From Vitis vinifera (Eukaryota > Streptophyta > Magnoliopsida > Vitales > Vitaceae): DNA of 64,000 bases. Shown piece after piece: positions 23,469 to 35,701 of this stretch (position 1 is its first letter; the number at the start of each line of letters is the position of its first letter). The notes below the pieces were generated by a model, which made no database searches, was not told the origin of the DNA, and saw only the letters and a list, made by a program, of their open reading frames with translations. The position numbers and the translations under genes are program-made. The stretch is from NCBI RefSeq assembly GCF_030704535.1, contig NC_081807.1:8334001-8398000 (forward strand), in the 5' to 3' direction.

Positions 23469-25088
23469 AATTTATTTAATTTTAAAAATACCACCTTCGA
23501 ATAATTTCCAAGATTCTAATTTTTATAATTTAATTTTCATAATTTCTACTTCTCAAATAATTTTCAATTCCAATTTCTTTCAAATTTAATTTCCAAAGTC
23601 CCAATTTTCATAATTTAATTTTTAAAATTCCAAACTCCCAAATAAATCTCGAAATTCCAATTTCTTTCAAATTTAATTTCTAAAATTCTCATTCTTAAAT
23701 TTAATTTCCACAACTTCAATTTTCAAATAATCTTCAAGACTCCAATTTTCAAATAAATCTCAAGAGTTCAATTTTCTTTTGAACAGTTTTAATTACACTC
23801 CAGTTTTCAAATAATCTTTTTTTTTTTTGACATTTTTTTAATAAGCATGAATGGATTTTTCATAATTTCGAAATAATGAAATTTGTGAGACTAATTCATA
23901 CAAGATAAATTGGGCTTTGGTGGGGGACCTCACATATGAGTTTTCTTTTCTGGTTGTCAACTGCTACACTTAATGAATGTGGTTGGATCTTTGTCTTGCT
24001 CTTTGATATGCATATGATGATTTTATACTTGAACTAACCTTGTTTCCATGATGGCGTCCTATTAATTGCAGCTAAGGTATGATCTCATTCCTACTTCGTT
24101 TATTCCGATGCATGATTCACTTTATTATTTGATTATTTCACCGGTATCCATTGATTTTCTTATCGATTGTCACGTCATCTTCATTTTATTAGTAGAAACC
24201 CGACTTTAGGGACTTAGAGGGGTGCTACGGTCCTTACCGTACCTTCCTGATAAGTAACCTGACCCCCGAGCCCGATCCGGTTTTTCATAGGCCAACTTTT
24301 CCAAAATAAGGAGTTACACTTAAGGTTTCCTTTCTTATTTTGTTTACCATTTTAAAAATAAAACAAAAATAAGTGGCGACTTCATGTCATTTTCTTAATA
24401 AATAAATCATTTTTCAAACAAAAAACGAGTTCGCCATCGAGTGGAAGCGCATGAGCAGAAATGTCGGGTCCACAATAATGAATTTTCAATAGAGGTCTCA
24501 CATTTTATAGAGATTCACAAAGAGATATACATCATTATGAATTATTATCCTCAAGTTTCTAATGCTACAAATTCTCATATTTTATAATAAAAGGATAATT
24601 GTTCATGGTACAATTAAAAAGAAATTTTTTTATGGTACACAAAATAGAGGTTTTTTAATTTCAAATTTTATATATTTAGTTTTTGAGATTTTTCTATTTT
24701 ATTAATCTAAATAAAGTAATGTTATTCCAAATAAGTAATTTATTATTTAGAACTTTAAAACAAAACTTTCTCAATCACTTATTAATCGGGTACACATTTT
24801 TCATGTGAAATTAGTTTTTATGGCTTAATATTTATTAATTTACTATTTATGCCTCTTATATTTTTATGAATATCTATTTAATGTGTAGACTTGTATATAA
24901 AAATTTGAATTTAATTTTACTAAAGAGACTTTTTTAATAATAGTAATAATTGATTATTTCCTTAGTAATTCTATAAGGTGGGTGGTTGGATATAATATGA
25001 CATGAGAAAAAAGAGGGAATAAATTTTTTTTTTTCCCATATTTGGTTAAACCAATCAAACATGAGATATGATAAGTGTGAGATATATC

Positions 25089-25094
<6 letters not shown>

Positions 25095-25150
<56 letters not shown>
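25095..25150. repeat. (AT)n microsatellite
   Basis: About 28 AT units in a row. Confidence 0.95.
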
Positions 25151-25152
<2 letters not shown>

Positions 25153-25599
25153 TTTATCATAAATTTATTTTTTTATCAAATTTTATTTTTTATATTACTT
25201 ATTTTGAAAAATAATTTTTTTACAAAATTAAATTTGTAGTTAAAAAATAAGAACTAAAAAAGTATTTATAAAATATACTATAAAATAATATTAATATACC
25301 TATTATTTAATATATAAATTATTTATATACATTGAATAACATAATATAAAAAATTATTTATAAAGTCTTAATATTTTAATCATGAATATTGTTAAACGTA
25401 AGATAAATTTCATTTTCTTTAAGATTGAAAATATTGGAATGCAATATAATTTTTATTTTAAACATTTAAAAATTATATATATAATTTTATTTTATTTGTT
25501 TTATAAACTAAATATAAACATAACATAACAATTTCAATTAGATATGCTATCTTAGGATATCATGTCTATTAGATATCATATCCCAAGAATATAATGGTC

Positions 25600-25870
25600 T
25601 TGCTTGGTAACTATTTTTGAAAATTGTTATTTGATATTTTATAGAATAAAAGTATGTTTGGGAACCTACATGTTTTTAACCTACTTTTAATATTTTTAAA
25701 TATGTTTTAAAAATAATTTTTATGTCCACAAATTTATTTTTAATCATTATATATGTTTGTATAATTATTTTTTTAAAAACTCTAAAAAGAACAATTGAAA
25801 ACAATTAAAAGATGTTTTCTAAAAACACTCTGTTTTCAATATTTCATTATATATGTTTTCTAAAGACTTG
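25600..25870. repeat. AT-rich dispersed repeat, copy 3
   Basis: This shares TTTTAAAAATAATTTTTATG and TTTGTATAATTATTTTT blocks, in the same order, with 4430-4730. It is non-coding. Confidence 0.4.
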
Positions 25871-26129
25871 ATTTGTTAACTCAAGTTACCAACACAACAA
25901 CCTAGTCTTTTTGGGTAATAGTAGAAGTGAAGTCCCCATCCCTGCAATGATGCCTCCATAGTTGCCTTCTCAATAGCAAATCGTGAAGTTTGTAGAATTC
26001 TAGTTGATCTTAGTAGCTCAATTAATGTATTAATTGTTATTATCAATACTTATGACTAAATAAATACAACAAAAGTGGTGACTAACATGCATTTGATTAA
26101 ATTCAATAGAGAAATAAAAAATGTGACAC

Positions 26130-26360
26130 TCCTAAAGAAGTTACATATGCAAATCGGTTATTAAAAATAACTGATGAGTCATAAGTAACGCCTAAAGATG
26201 CATGGATTAGATAAATAATCTCCAAAGAGCCATAAATTATACAAGTAACTTCTAAAAAGGTATAGGTACCTAACAAGAATGAGATTTCGATTAGTTACTT
26301 ACATTCATGAGAAAAATCGAATTAAAATATCTTTATAATTGATGATTCTCTTTTCAAGCG
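26130..26360 (+). pseudogene. Copia pol scrap
   Basis: One frame, with several stops, reads EVTYANRLLKITDES, then TSKKV and VPNKNEISISYLHS, and later IIDDSLFKRPLIN. It matches the segment KKVQVPNND...IIDNIFSF seen at 17.7 kb in the other Copia fragment. It is clearly dead. Confidence 0.6.
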
Positions 26361-27895
26361 ACCATTGATAAATTAATATAAGGAAAGTCATGTGAGAAAA
26401 AATTTGTGATAAGAAAAGGAAAACTTACAACCATAATCATAGTTTTTGACTCTTGATCGAGAACATTAGTTGTGAATCTTTTGCAACATTTTCACTTCTA
26501 TTATGAAAAAAGCCTTGATGTGCTACAAAGTTGAAATAATAGAAGTGTAACAAAGAAGAAATCTATTAGGTGACTTACAAGAGGACATGACACCTGTCTT
26601 TGGGGTTTCGAAGGAAGACCCTTCAATATTGAACTTCTTGGTCATTTTAACCTACCCTAAAAGATTGGCATGACAAAGATTTAGACTCCCCGTTGAGAAC
26701 ATTCTCAATATGTTATGGAGGAACCTCTTTGATAAGAGGATCCTTGCTCTTATTCCTTGTGGGAATGATATATTTCTTTGCTTTTTCTAATTATTATTAT
26801 TAATTTGCACCTCGGAACATTACTAGGATACTTGGAACTAGGTTGGGTAAGATTTTCTTTCCTATTTCAATTTTATTAAAGTCGAGCAAACACTCTTTCT
26901 GACCTATTGATCAAGAAATATTGAATTTTGGAAAATTATTGTTTCTTATATCATGGGGCTCACATGAATGAATATATTTGACTTGCACGAGAGGAAAATG
27001 CTGGACTATTTCATTGACATTTCTTTTCTAAAGGAGCTAATTTCTCTTGCAGCTAAATCTTCTATTGAAAGTAGGTTAAGTCAGTCAACTGAGAACATTG
27101 AAAAACAAAATGTTGATTAAGAGAAGAGATTAAGGACCTAACAACATGGTTAACAAGCTTTAAATACAACATTTATTTTATTTTATTATTATTTTTTTTT
27201 TATCTTGAGGAGAAAAAGGGGATAAAGTAGAAAGTCCAAATTTTTAACATAATATTTGAAATAAATATAAATAGTTAAAAAATACTATTATTTACATAAA
27301 TTGTTGTCTAAAAAGGACACACGACATTTAACCATATGACGATCTTTTTTCAATAGTGATTCATGAAAAATCATGCATTCTCATGGTATTGGCAATCTAT
27401 AGTTTTTTTTTTTTTTTTAATAAAAACAATCGAATGTGAATATTTTTTTGTTAGGAAGTGTTTCAAATTCCTAATGGTTATAAATTTCTTTTTGTAAAGA
27501 AAATGTTATTAAAATATTCCATATGTTATTATAATATTATATTTTATTATAAAATAAAAAAAATTATTAGAAATATCTTTATAAATATAAAACTCATAAA
27601 AGTTATAAGATTGAACTTAGCTTGTAAATATTATAAGAGGTAAATAGAAATGTGAAAAAGAATGCAACACTGAAACGAAGAGGCTCGTAATTCAATATGT
27701 AGATATAAAAAGTAAGGATCGTTTTTTGTTACTATTTTTTGTAAGATATCTTATGATATATTAAAATAATTCTCTCATTTATGTATGCAAGTATAACTCA
27801 TCGAACCAAATTAAAACTTTGTCTATCTTTATATGAATTATTTTATTTTTATATTATTCAATTAACATGATTTATTTCCTTGTTTATTTGGATGC

Positions 27896-28320
27896 ATGGA
27901 TTTTGTGTGGGGTTCAATCCTATTTGTCATTGTCACAATCTTCAAATCCCAATCCACTTCCAACTCGTTCACAAGCTCTAAAGCTTGTATTTTCGTTAGA
28001 ATAATGCATGTCACGTGTTTTTTTGACATCTTCCTAATTTGCTCTTTTTTAATTTAGATTTTTTTATAAATTTACTGGTCCACGTGGCAGTTCCAGAAGG
28101 TTTAATATAAATATATTTAATTTCAAAATTTTATATTATATATCATAAAAATAAATTTAAAAAAAGAGCAGTTGGAAACTAACAGCCACGTATTTTCTCC
28201 ATTTTTCTTTCTCCTTGGCTGACTGTTTTTTGGTTGGTGCAATGGATTTTGTGTGGGGTTCCAATCCTCTTGTCTCAATCTTCAAGACCCAATCCACCTG
28301 GAACTCTTCTCCAACTTTCT
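27896..28320. repeat. Duplicated segment upstream of EGY3
   Basis: About 75 bp beginning GGATTTTGTGTGGGGTT and continuing through CAATCTTCAA and CCCAATCCAC appears twice in direct orientation, at about 27899-27972 and 28244-28316. The second copy lies immediately upstream of, or in, the EGY3 5' leader. The first is about 345 bp further upstream. Confidence 0.75.
28012..28098 (+). promoter_or_regulatory. G-boxes and heat-shock-type element of EGY3
   Basis: CACGTG occurs at 28012-28017 and again at 28081-28086. The second is within CCACGTGGCAG, an ABRE-like G-box. TTCCAGAA (28091-28098) is a two-unit heat shock element core with a weak third unit after it. The motifs lie about 310-395 bp upstream of the EGY3 start. 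EGY3 is known to be heat-inducible in Arabidopsis, so the sites are plausible; their use is inference. Confidence 0.45.
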
Positions 28321-28405
28321 AGATCGATCTGTCTGTAATCAAAATCAGCGTCATCTGCTCCACCTCACACCATGATCTCTCTCACATTCTCAATTCCATT
28401 CTTCA

Positions 28406-31400
28406 ATGGCTTCCCTTTTCATTGCTTCTTCGTACTCGTTTCCTTCTTCCTCATTTGTTCTCAGGAAGAACCCACCTATCAATTTTTCACCTCTCCCCAA
28501 ACACCCATTTGGCCGAAGAACCCACCTCCCATTCTCTCTTACATCCACACCCAGGTCAATAAAACCCCTTAGATCCTCGAACAAAGATGACCCGGAAGGC
28601 CAGCCACCTTCTTCATCTTCAGTTGCTCTCGTTTCTGAGAAGCAAGACGACGGTGATGATGCCCAGAAGAGTGGTTTGGCTGCAGAAGTTGAATTGGGTG
28701 AAGAAAATGATTCTGGGGAGAGGGAGAACCAGCAGGAAATGGACTGGAAGCTTGATGAGGAGTTCAAGAAATTCATGGGTAATCCTTCAATTGAAGCTGC
28801 CATAAAGCTTGAGAAGAAGAGAGCCGACAGGAAGCTCAAGGAGCTCGATAGAGAAAGTAGTGACAACCCAGTCGTGGGGCTGTTTAATAGAGTGGTTCGT
28901 GATAGTCTGGCTAGAGAGAAAGAGAGGCTGGAGAAGGCAGAGGAGGCTTTCAAGGCTCTTGATCTTAACAAGGTAACTATGCTGTCTTTCATTATTTGTA
29001 TACTATCTATTTAGAAAAGAGTTAGATGGGGGTTGCTTATCTTCCATATCATAAAGTTCACAAGAAGGGTTTAGTCCAAGATTTGAGAACTGAGAATTGT
29101 AAAGAAAAGAAAGATGGAAACTTTATTAGAAACTTTAGGAAATTCAATTTTCTCTTTAAATATCTCTTTAAAGTGATTTTATACAATTATCCTTTAGATA
29201 TAATTCTATGCAGGATCTCCCCTTGAGGATTATCCAAAACTTTGACAAGCTAATTCACATACACAGACCCCCATGACACATGGATCCAAAATGAACCAAA
29301 GGGTCATTGATGGTTTAATTTTTGCACTTCTAATTATTGTGTGGGATGCATTCAAATGTATTGGTTTGTCTATGATGGAAATTGTGTTCTTTTTCAGTTA
29401 AAGAACTGTTTTGGGTTTGATACATTTTATGCAACTGATGTTCGGAGGTTTGGAGATGGGGGAATTTTTATTGGGAATTTGAGGAGACCCATTGAAGAAG
29501 TCATTCCTAAATTGGAGAAAAAACTCTCTGAAGCAGCAGGGAGGGAGGTTGTTTTATGGTTCATGGAGGAAAAGGCAAATGACATTACAAAACAGGTACT
29601 TGAAATGACATTGCATCCGATTTTGATATCCTAACTCATTTGTGCATTTGGAAATTTACTGTGTAGGTTGTACATTTCCCCCATTTTAGTATCTGTCAAA
29701 ACCAGCTATCATTGAATTGATTGAATTATTGGCCTTATGTTTTATTATGCCAGACAATTATCTGCATGAATCATTGTTGACTCTTTTAGAATCATGGCTG
29801 TCATGTCAGATGAACGTAATAACTTCTTGGATGAGCCAGAGTCGAACACCCAATAATAATTTTTGTTTTCTATCTTAGACTCAGCTATACAAGTTAAATG
29901 CCCTTTTCGTGCAATTAGATTATAATTAGTAGGCATACTGTATTGCAACCGAGTTATTGTCTTTCTGCTTACTAAGAAAAGGTGGGAGAATAGGATACTG
30001 AAGAAACCAATAAAAGATTGGAAAAGATGTGCAAGAGGCCATTAGGCCAAGCATTCTGAAACTGCTGAACCGTCTTTTGTTTATGACTCCTGCACCATTT
30101 CCTATTTAAGAGGATGTTGGCCAAGAATTACACAGTTTCTGATGTTCCTTAGTGCTGTAGAATCTCCACCTTTTGTTACTCAGGTTTCTAAAATTTTGTG
30201 TGTTTTTGGTATTTTCTTGTTAGACTGATTCACTATTGTTGTATGTGAAGGTTTGCATGGTGCAGCCGAAGGCAGAAATGGATCTACAATTTGAGTCAAC
30301 CAAGCTGAGCACTCCTTGGGGTTATATTAGTTCAATAGTCTTATGTGTTGCAACTTTTGGAACCATAGCTCTAATGAGTGGCTTCTTCCTTAAACCCAAT
30401 GCAACATTTGATGACTACCTGGCCGATGTTGTGCCTCTGTTTTCTGGCTTTGTTACCATTTTGGGAGTTTCTGAGGTATGCTCTTCTCCTCTCATCCATC
30501 AAGCTTTGCTCATCATAGCATTGTCTAAAGTAAAATGCTCAGTATTTTAATTGTTAATTTGTTTAAGCTGTTGATTGTGGCAAGATGACTTGTGGTAGAT
30601 GTACTGTGTTTTGAATATTTATCAGAGGTTTCGTGAAAATGTCTTTTAATTTAAGAATAGGCAATATAGATCACTGGAATTAAGAAAACACTAGTCAAAC
30701 AGCCTGCCTGCCCTGTAATCATACTGGTGATCAATATGGAGCGTTAAGTACGGTGCATTTCAGTTGGATATTAACACCTTCAAGTCATAAGGATACTTAG
30801 GTAGGCCAAGAAGGGAACAAGCTTGGTTACCATGGGCATGGTATAAATTATACTAACTTCTGTTGAACATCAATTGTTTGTGTACGGTATGCAGCACGTT
30901 AGCTTTAATTACAGTAGTCTTGTTAAATTTCCTGAAAGTGCACAAATGATAGATATTTACCATCCACAATGTTGATATTACTATGTGTTGTCTCGTTTGC
31001 AAATAGCAGGATATTAATCATTCTTAAACTCGCCACTGAAGTGTTCTTTGCATAAGTCATTTGACGGTTGTTCAGTATTGTAGAGCTTCCTACATTGTGG
31101 AGATACTAGAGTAGCGGTTCCTGTGTGCATGTCCTTCCTCTGGACACATATGTGATTTTGCTAAAACAAGAGCCATGGCACTAGAGTTATAAATTTCATT
31201 CATGTAGATAGCTCTTTCAGGTTTGGGGTGGGATATTATCATCCTCTTTTATATCTATCTGAAATATATTTTGAAAAATCTGTCTGCATACTGAAGTGGG
31301 GTTACTCTTAAGAAAAGTGCATGAATAATTCCCAATGAGGAAAAAAGAAAAAAGAAAAAGAAAAAAAGAACCCCTCAATAGTTTGATACTAAGGACCACC

Positions 31401-32965
31401 TCCCTTCAGTGCTTTGATAATGTTACTCCTCAATGGGAGAAAAGGGGGAAAAAAGAAGTGTTAAGAAGCATATACTCTCATTTTTGACTTATTTGAACTT
31501 GTGTATGAATCTAGGAATATCTTCTAAGTGCTTAAAATTGTTTAGTTAAGCGCTTGAAATAGCATAAACAATTCTGAAACTACTTAATTTTAGCAATAGG
31601 AGGCTTATGCATGCTTATTGCATCCTGTTAAAATCACATATGATTTAGGACTTCAAACAAATTTGGAGAGTTCTGTAAGGTCCTACATCTTGAATATGAT
31701 TCTAATGATTTTATTTTTCCTGTCAGAACCTACAACCCCTTTCATGTGTTGAAAGTTTGCTTGTATCTTGTAGATAGCCACAAGGGTAACAGCAGCTCGT
31801 TATGGTGTTAAACTCAGCCCATCATTTCTTGTGCCATCTAACTGGACAGGGTGCCTGGGAGTTATGAACAACTATGAGTCATTGCTTCCAAACAAGAAAG
31901 CGCTTTTTGATATTCCTGTTGCTCGAACAGCTAGTGCCTACATTACGTCGCTGGTGCTAGCAGTTGCTGCTTTTATTGCTGATGGAAGCTTTAATGGGGG
32001 TGACAATGCATTGTAAGTTCTTCATAATGCTATTCAAAAGATACAAGGTCTCCTACTGCAAATACCATTTAACTTCAGTTTTCATTATTACCTCCGATCA
32101 CTGTTGCCTCAGGCAAGTTGCCATTTTGCTAGAAGGCTGTACACAGACGCACATATGCATTATGAATATAATCGTCTGTATACTTGTACTGTTTTTACTT
32201 ATTAGGTTAACAAATAATGATGGGTTTCTTTGATACTTTTTAACAATACTCTTGAAACTTATATTTTCTTTCTTGCTTTGCAGGTACATAAGGCCCCAAT
32301 TCTTTTATAACAACCCTTTGCTTTCTTTCATCCAGTTTGTCATTGGACCTTACACGGATGATCTTGGGAATGTACTTCCATATGCAGTAGAAGGTGTGGG
32401 AGTTCCTGTTGATCCCCTTGCTTTTGCTGGACTCTTAGGTAAGTCTCAAAAATTGGTCCAACTTCTTGGTTCCCATGATTCCAATTGGAAGCATTGATCA
32501 TTCTATATTATGTAAAGCATGTCATAAGACAATGTTCTTGGATTCCAATGTGTAACCAGTTGTAGTCACTCATCTGAATAAAGGTCTTGACTATTCCAAC
32601 TTGCTGTAGGAATGGTGGTGACTTCTTTGAACTTGTTGCCGTGTGGAAGACTTGAAGGAGGCCGCATTGCGCAAGCTCTGTTTGGGAGAAACATTGCTAC
32701 TTTGCTATCTTTTGGCACATCACTCTTGCTGGGAATTGGTGGCCTGAGTGGAAGCGTCCTCTGTTTAGCATGGGGGTTGTTTGCAACCTTCTTCCGGGGC
32801 GGAGAAGAAGTACCAGCAACAGATGAGATCACCCCATTGGGAGATGACAGGTATGCTTGGGGATTTGTCCTTGCCCTCATCTGTTTCCTCACTCTTTTCC
32901 CTAATGGTGGAGGGACATTCTCCAGCTCATTTTTCAGTGATCCATTCTTCAGGGGTGATCTGTAA
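28406..32965 (+). CDS. EGY3: EGY3, chloroplast S2P-like membrane pseudoprotease
   Basis: Six exons (28406-28972, 29398-29595, 30251-30475, 31774-32012, 32284-32438, 32610-32965) join without frame error to 579 aa, close to the usual EGY3 length. Residues 1-60 are a Ser/Pro-rich chloroplast transit peptide; about 60-120 is acidic and disordered; about 130-190 is a charged helical stretch. The C-terminal half is a multi-span membrane domain of the site-2-protease (M50) type. The zinc motif HExxH of EGY1/EGY2 is replaced by SEIATRV (about 329-335), and the later NxxPxxxxDGG motif reads NLLPCGRLEGGR (about 469-480). The protein should therefore be proteolytically inactive, as known for EGY3, which acts in plastid stress responses. 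The ATG at 28406 gives the transit peptide; an ATG at 28372 is out of frame. Confidence 0.95.
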
Positions 32966-33750
32966 ATAGATTACTTAGTGATTATGTATATGTTCTTAAC
33001 CCGCTTCTGTAAATTGGCAACTGTACTCGAGTCATTTCCGGCTGATCCAAGGAATCAAAAAAGTGGGGGAAAAAGCAAAAAAAAAAAGGAAAAAAGGAAA
33101 AAAAAAATAAAAAAAGACAAAAAAAAGGCAAAAGTGAAGGAAAATATCTATTTGATACTTCCATGCTTGGTTTTATAGATTTTATAGTTGTAAGAAGGGC
33201 TTACTTTAGTTTTTGTCCACTGTTCTGGTTCTGCCTTTGGCCTGCCTGTATATATTTGTTTGTAATTGGGTTGCATCCTCCTCATTTTGTTAGGTGCTTC
33301 TTAATATAATTTTCTTCTCCGCAAACCACTTCGTAATCATTGTGCAAAATTGGTCAATAAATTATTTGTCATGCTTTAGTTTAACCATCTCAAAAGGATT
33401 CACCATGTCTCAAAATATGACACTTGAAAAATCATAATTTTTCCATACACATGTGCAGTAATATGGAAAATATTGTGATTACAAACATAATACTTTTGGA
33501 TTTTGAGCCATACACAACTTCCCACTGACTAGGTTGATTGAAATCATCAAGAAGATCAACCTACTTGGGCGACATGATGCTCATTGTATGACATAAGTTG
33601 TAAACTCTTAGTTATGGAATTACTACAGACACAAACAAGTTCTTAGATCTCTCTTTAACAACACAATGTCTACATGACTGTACTAGAGTTGCCATAGAAA
33701 ATAATGGTTAGTTTGAAGATAGGATTCACAATCTGAAGTGTTGGGATAAA
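32966..33750. other. 3' flank of EGY3
   Basis: Beyond the stop lies a probable 3' UTR with a long purine (A/G) stretch at about 33060-33145, then AT-rich spacer. I see no gene. The short open frames across the purine tract are low-complexity artefacts. Confidence 0.5.
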
Positions 33751-33951
33751 ATTTTGTTACCATAACACATATGAAGTGCCCTCAGAATATGCAACAAACT
33801 CTGCTTTCATTAAAACCTGTCCATGATATTTCTCTCTAACCAACATAAAAATGAAACTTGAAGTGGATTTTAACCTGTCTTGACAACCAACAAAGTGACA
33901 ATCAATACTTCCCACCACTTCAAGCCAATCAATCCTTCTGTATCTGACCAT
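33751..33951 (-). pseudogene. Copia RNase H scrap
   Basis: Minus-strand translation includes DCHFVGCQDRLKSTSSFIFM, then KAEFVAYSEGTSYVLW. This is the plant Copia RNase H pattern DADWAG...DRKSTSGYVF...EAEFVA. Only this part is convincing; similar decayed sequence may continue to about 35150 beyond the MITE. Confidence 0.6.
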
Positions 33952-33961
33952 GTATCTCTTA

Positions 33962-34240
33962 GATGGTGTTTGTTTTTTTTACTTAATTCTAAATAGAACC
34001 TTAATGTTTAATAGTGTTAAATATTAGGTTGTTTGTTTTTGTAATATTTTATTTTTATTAAGTATTAAAAAGTAATAAAAATCAATATGTTATTTTTTCT
34101 ATTTAGAAAAAACTACATATTTTGATTTTTTCTTATTTAGTAAAAGGTTTATAATAAGTCATGAAAAAGTAGAAAAATAAACAACCTAAATTTTGAAAAC
34201 AAATTGTTTTCAGTAAAAAGCCAAAAAAACAAACACCACC
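33962..34240. mobile_element. Tourist-like MITE with TTA target duplication
   Basis: A 279-bp element with terminal inverted repeats GATGGTGTTTGTTTTTTTT and (other strand) GGTGGTGTTTGTTTTTTTGG, flanked by TTA on both sides (33959-33961, 34241-34243). This is diagnostic of PIF/Harbinger-type MITEs. It has no coding capacity and belongs to the same family as 3628-3828. Confidence 0.85.
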
Positions 34241-34243
34241 TTA

Positions 34244-35701
34244 ATCTTTTTCAGATACATTTCTTTGTCATCTGCTAGTGATCCATTTCAAGATCACTTA
34301 CCTTGCATCCTAACCAGAAATGTTGTAGTTGGTCAAGTGCAAACCTGAGTATATGTTGAGTTCCTAACTCTATATGCATATGGAATGCTTTTCATTTGGT
34401 TTCTCTCTAGGTCATTTCTTGGAAATTAAAATTTACTAAACTTATCATCCTTCTCTATGGGTGCATTACCATCTTTATAGTGTTGCATATTGAACATTTT
34501 CATAACTTAATCTATGTGGGCTCTTTGCAACAATCCTAGAGTCCCATGAGATCTATTTCGGTAAATCTCTATGCTAACGATAAGAGACTTCATCAAGATC
34601 CTTTATCTCAAAATTTCGAGACAAAAATTATTTAGCCTCATGTAATAAGCTAATGTCACTACGACCTTAGTCAATGAGTGTTTCTTGGTCTTTACATTCT
34701 TTTCATCCCATTATTTGGAAATAAGTTCAAAATAGACATTAGACTCATGGCTAGAGTGATACCACCAATTCAAGTTTAGTTACATTATTTGAACCTTGTC
34801 TATAAGCCATTGGAGCATATGTTTGAACTTTTATCAATCATCTTTGATTAGGGATAGTGCAACAATATCACATGAAAATAATGTTACATGTATGACACAA
34901 ATTAAAGAAAGTCATATTAAAAGTGATAGAACCAAACACATCCCATTTAAGTTCTTTTTATACACATAAACTCCAAAAGAGTAACAAGGTTGATGTTCGG
35001 CAATTCTGTTGAAGTGATAATCTAAAAAACCTATTTACAAAAGTTTTGTCAACTACGACATTCAAGAAATTAATACATGAAACTTGAATGGATTGACTCG
35101 AAGACATGAAATTAGTGGAAAATTCATAAAGGATGCAATTTAGGCATGTTCAACCAAAGATTTTTGCAATTGAATTGGGTTTGGTTAGAGAGAAAAGCTA
35201 ACTCAAATTGAATTTGGGTTGGGATTTTGGACTTGAACCCAATCACAACCCAATACATATATATATATACTCAAATAGTTATTCACCATTATATTGTATA
35301 AAAATAGATAGATTAACTTCTTATCTATTAAAATTAATTAGTTTGTTTTATACTAAATTGTTGCATTAGATTGATGAGTTTATTCTCATGTAAACTTTTA
35401 TAGGTAAATTATTTGTATTTTATTAAAAATTATTTATTTTTTAATTTATTTATAATAATAAAAATATTTTTATTTTTAATAAGACTTGTATTAAATTTAG
35501 TTAATATTATATAAATTGAATTTATAATTTTTTTCTTTTTTTACAAAATCAATAAAAAAAACATTTAAAAAAATATATATTTTCCTCAAATTCCTTAATT
35601 AAAAAAGAAAAAGAAAAAGTCAATTTAACCCTGCGTGCGTCTGAGAGGCGTTCTTAGGTTTAAAGGCGGTGGTGCGATAGACTTCGTGATAATTTGCGGA
35701 G
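34244..35701. other. Intergenic, upstream of the SKIP22-like gene
   Basis: No intact gene. The part to about 35150 is probably more decayed Copia sequence on the minus strand, since it continues the RNase H scrap across the MITE. From 35240 the DNA is AT-rich and leads into the F-box gene promoter. Confidence 0.4.

Larger units (their letters stand above)
20378..24474 (+). mobile_element. 4.1-kb solo LTR, probably Gypsy-type
   Basis: The segment begins TGTAGACCCCCATT and ends GGGTCCACA, and is flanked on both sides by ATAAT (20373-20377 and 24475-24479). That is a perfect 5-bp target duplication, and the insertion splits the right Copia LTR. No retroviral-type protein is encoded and the end sequences are not repeated inside, so a solo LTR is the simplest reading; a large non-autonomous element is the alternative. 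The right end carries GTGGCGACTTC and AACGAGTTCGCCATCGAGTGG, motifs I associate with long LTRs of plant Gypsy elements. A diverged inverted relative lies at 41908-42560. The strand is inferred. Confidence 0.75.
16045..24589 (-). mobile_element. Decayed Copia LTR element with nested insertions
   Basis: A pair of related LTRs of about 185 bp bounds the region: 16045-16230, and 20305-20377 continued at 24480-24589. Both start TGTTxTAGA and end CATATTTTATAACA or AATA. On the minus strand a polypurine tract (CCAAGGAGGAG, 16241-16231) precedes the left LTR, so the element reads right to left. The RNase H end lies next to that LTR. Most of gag, integrase and RT is missing or replaced by a plus-strand Copia fragment and TRIM copies. 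No clear target duplication was found at the outer ends. Confidence 0.6.
24590..28000. other. AT-rich intergenic region
   Basis: There is no intact gene. The stretch holds a long (AT)n run, an AT-rich dispersed repeat and a Copia pol scrap (26130-26360), all listed separately. The stretch 26450-27130 has no feature I could identify. Confidence 0.5.

Noticed and set aside
23217..23589. Frames containing IYLFIYLFIY or YYYYYY runs
   Set aside because: Direct translation of (TTTA)n and (TTA)n microsatellites.
24954..25160. Frame with an IYIYIY run
   Set aside because: Translation of the (AT)n microsatellite.
32978..33178. Lys-rich frame after EGY3
   Set aside because: Translation of an A/G homopurine tract in the 3' flank.
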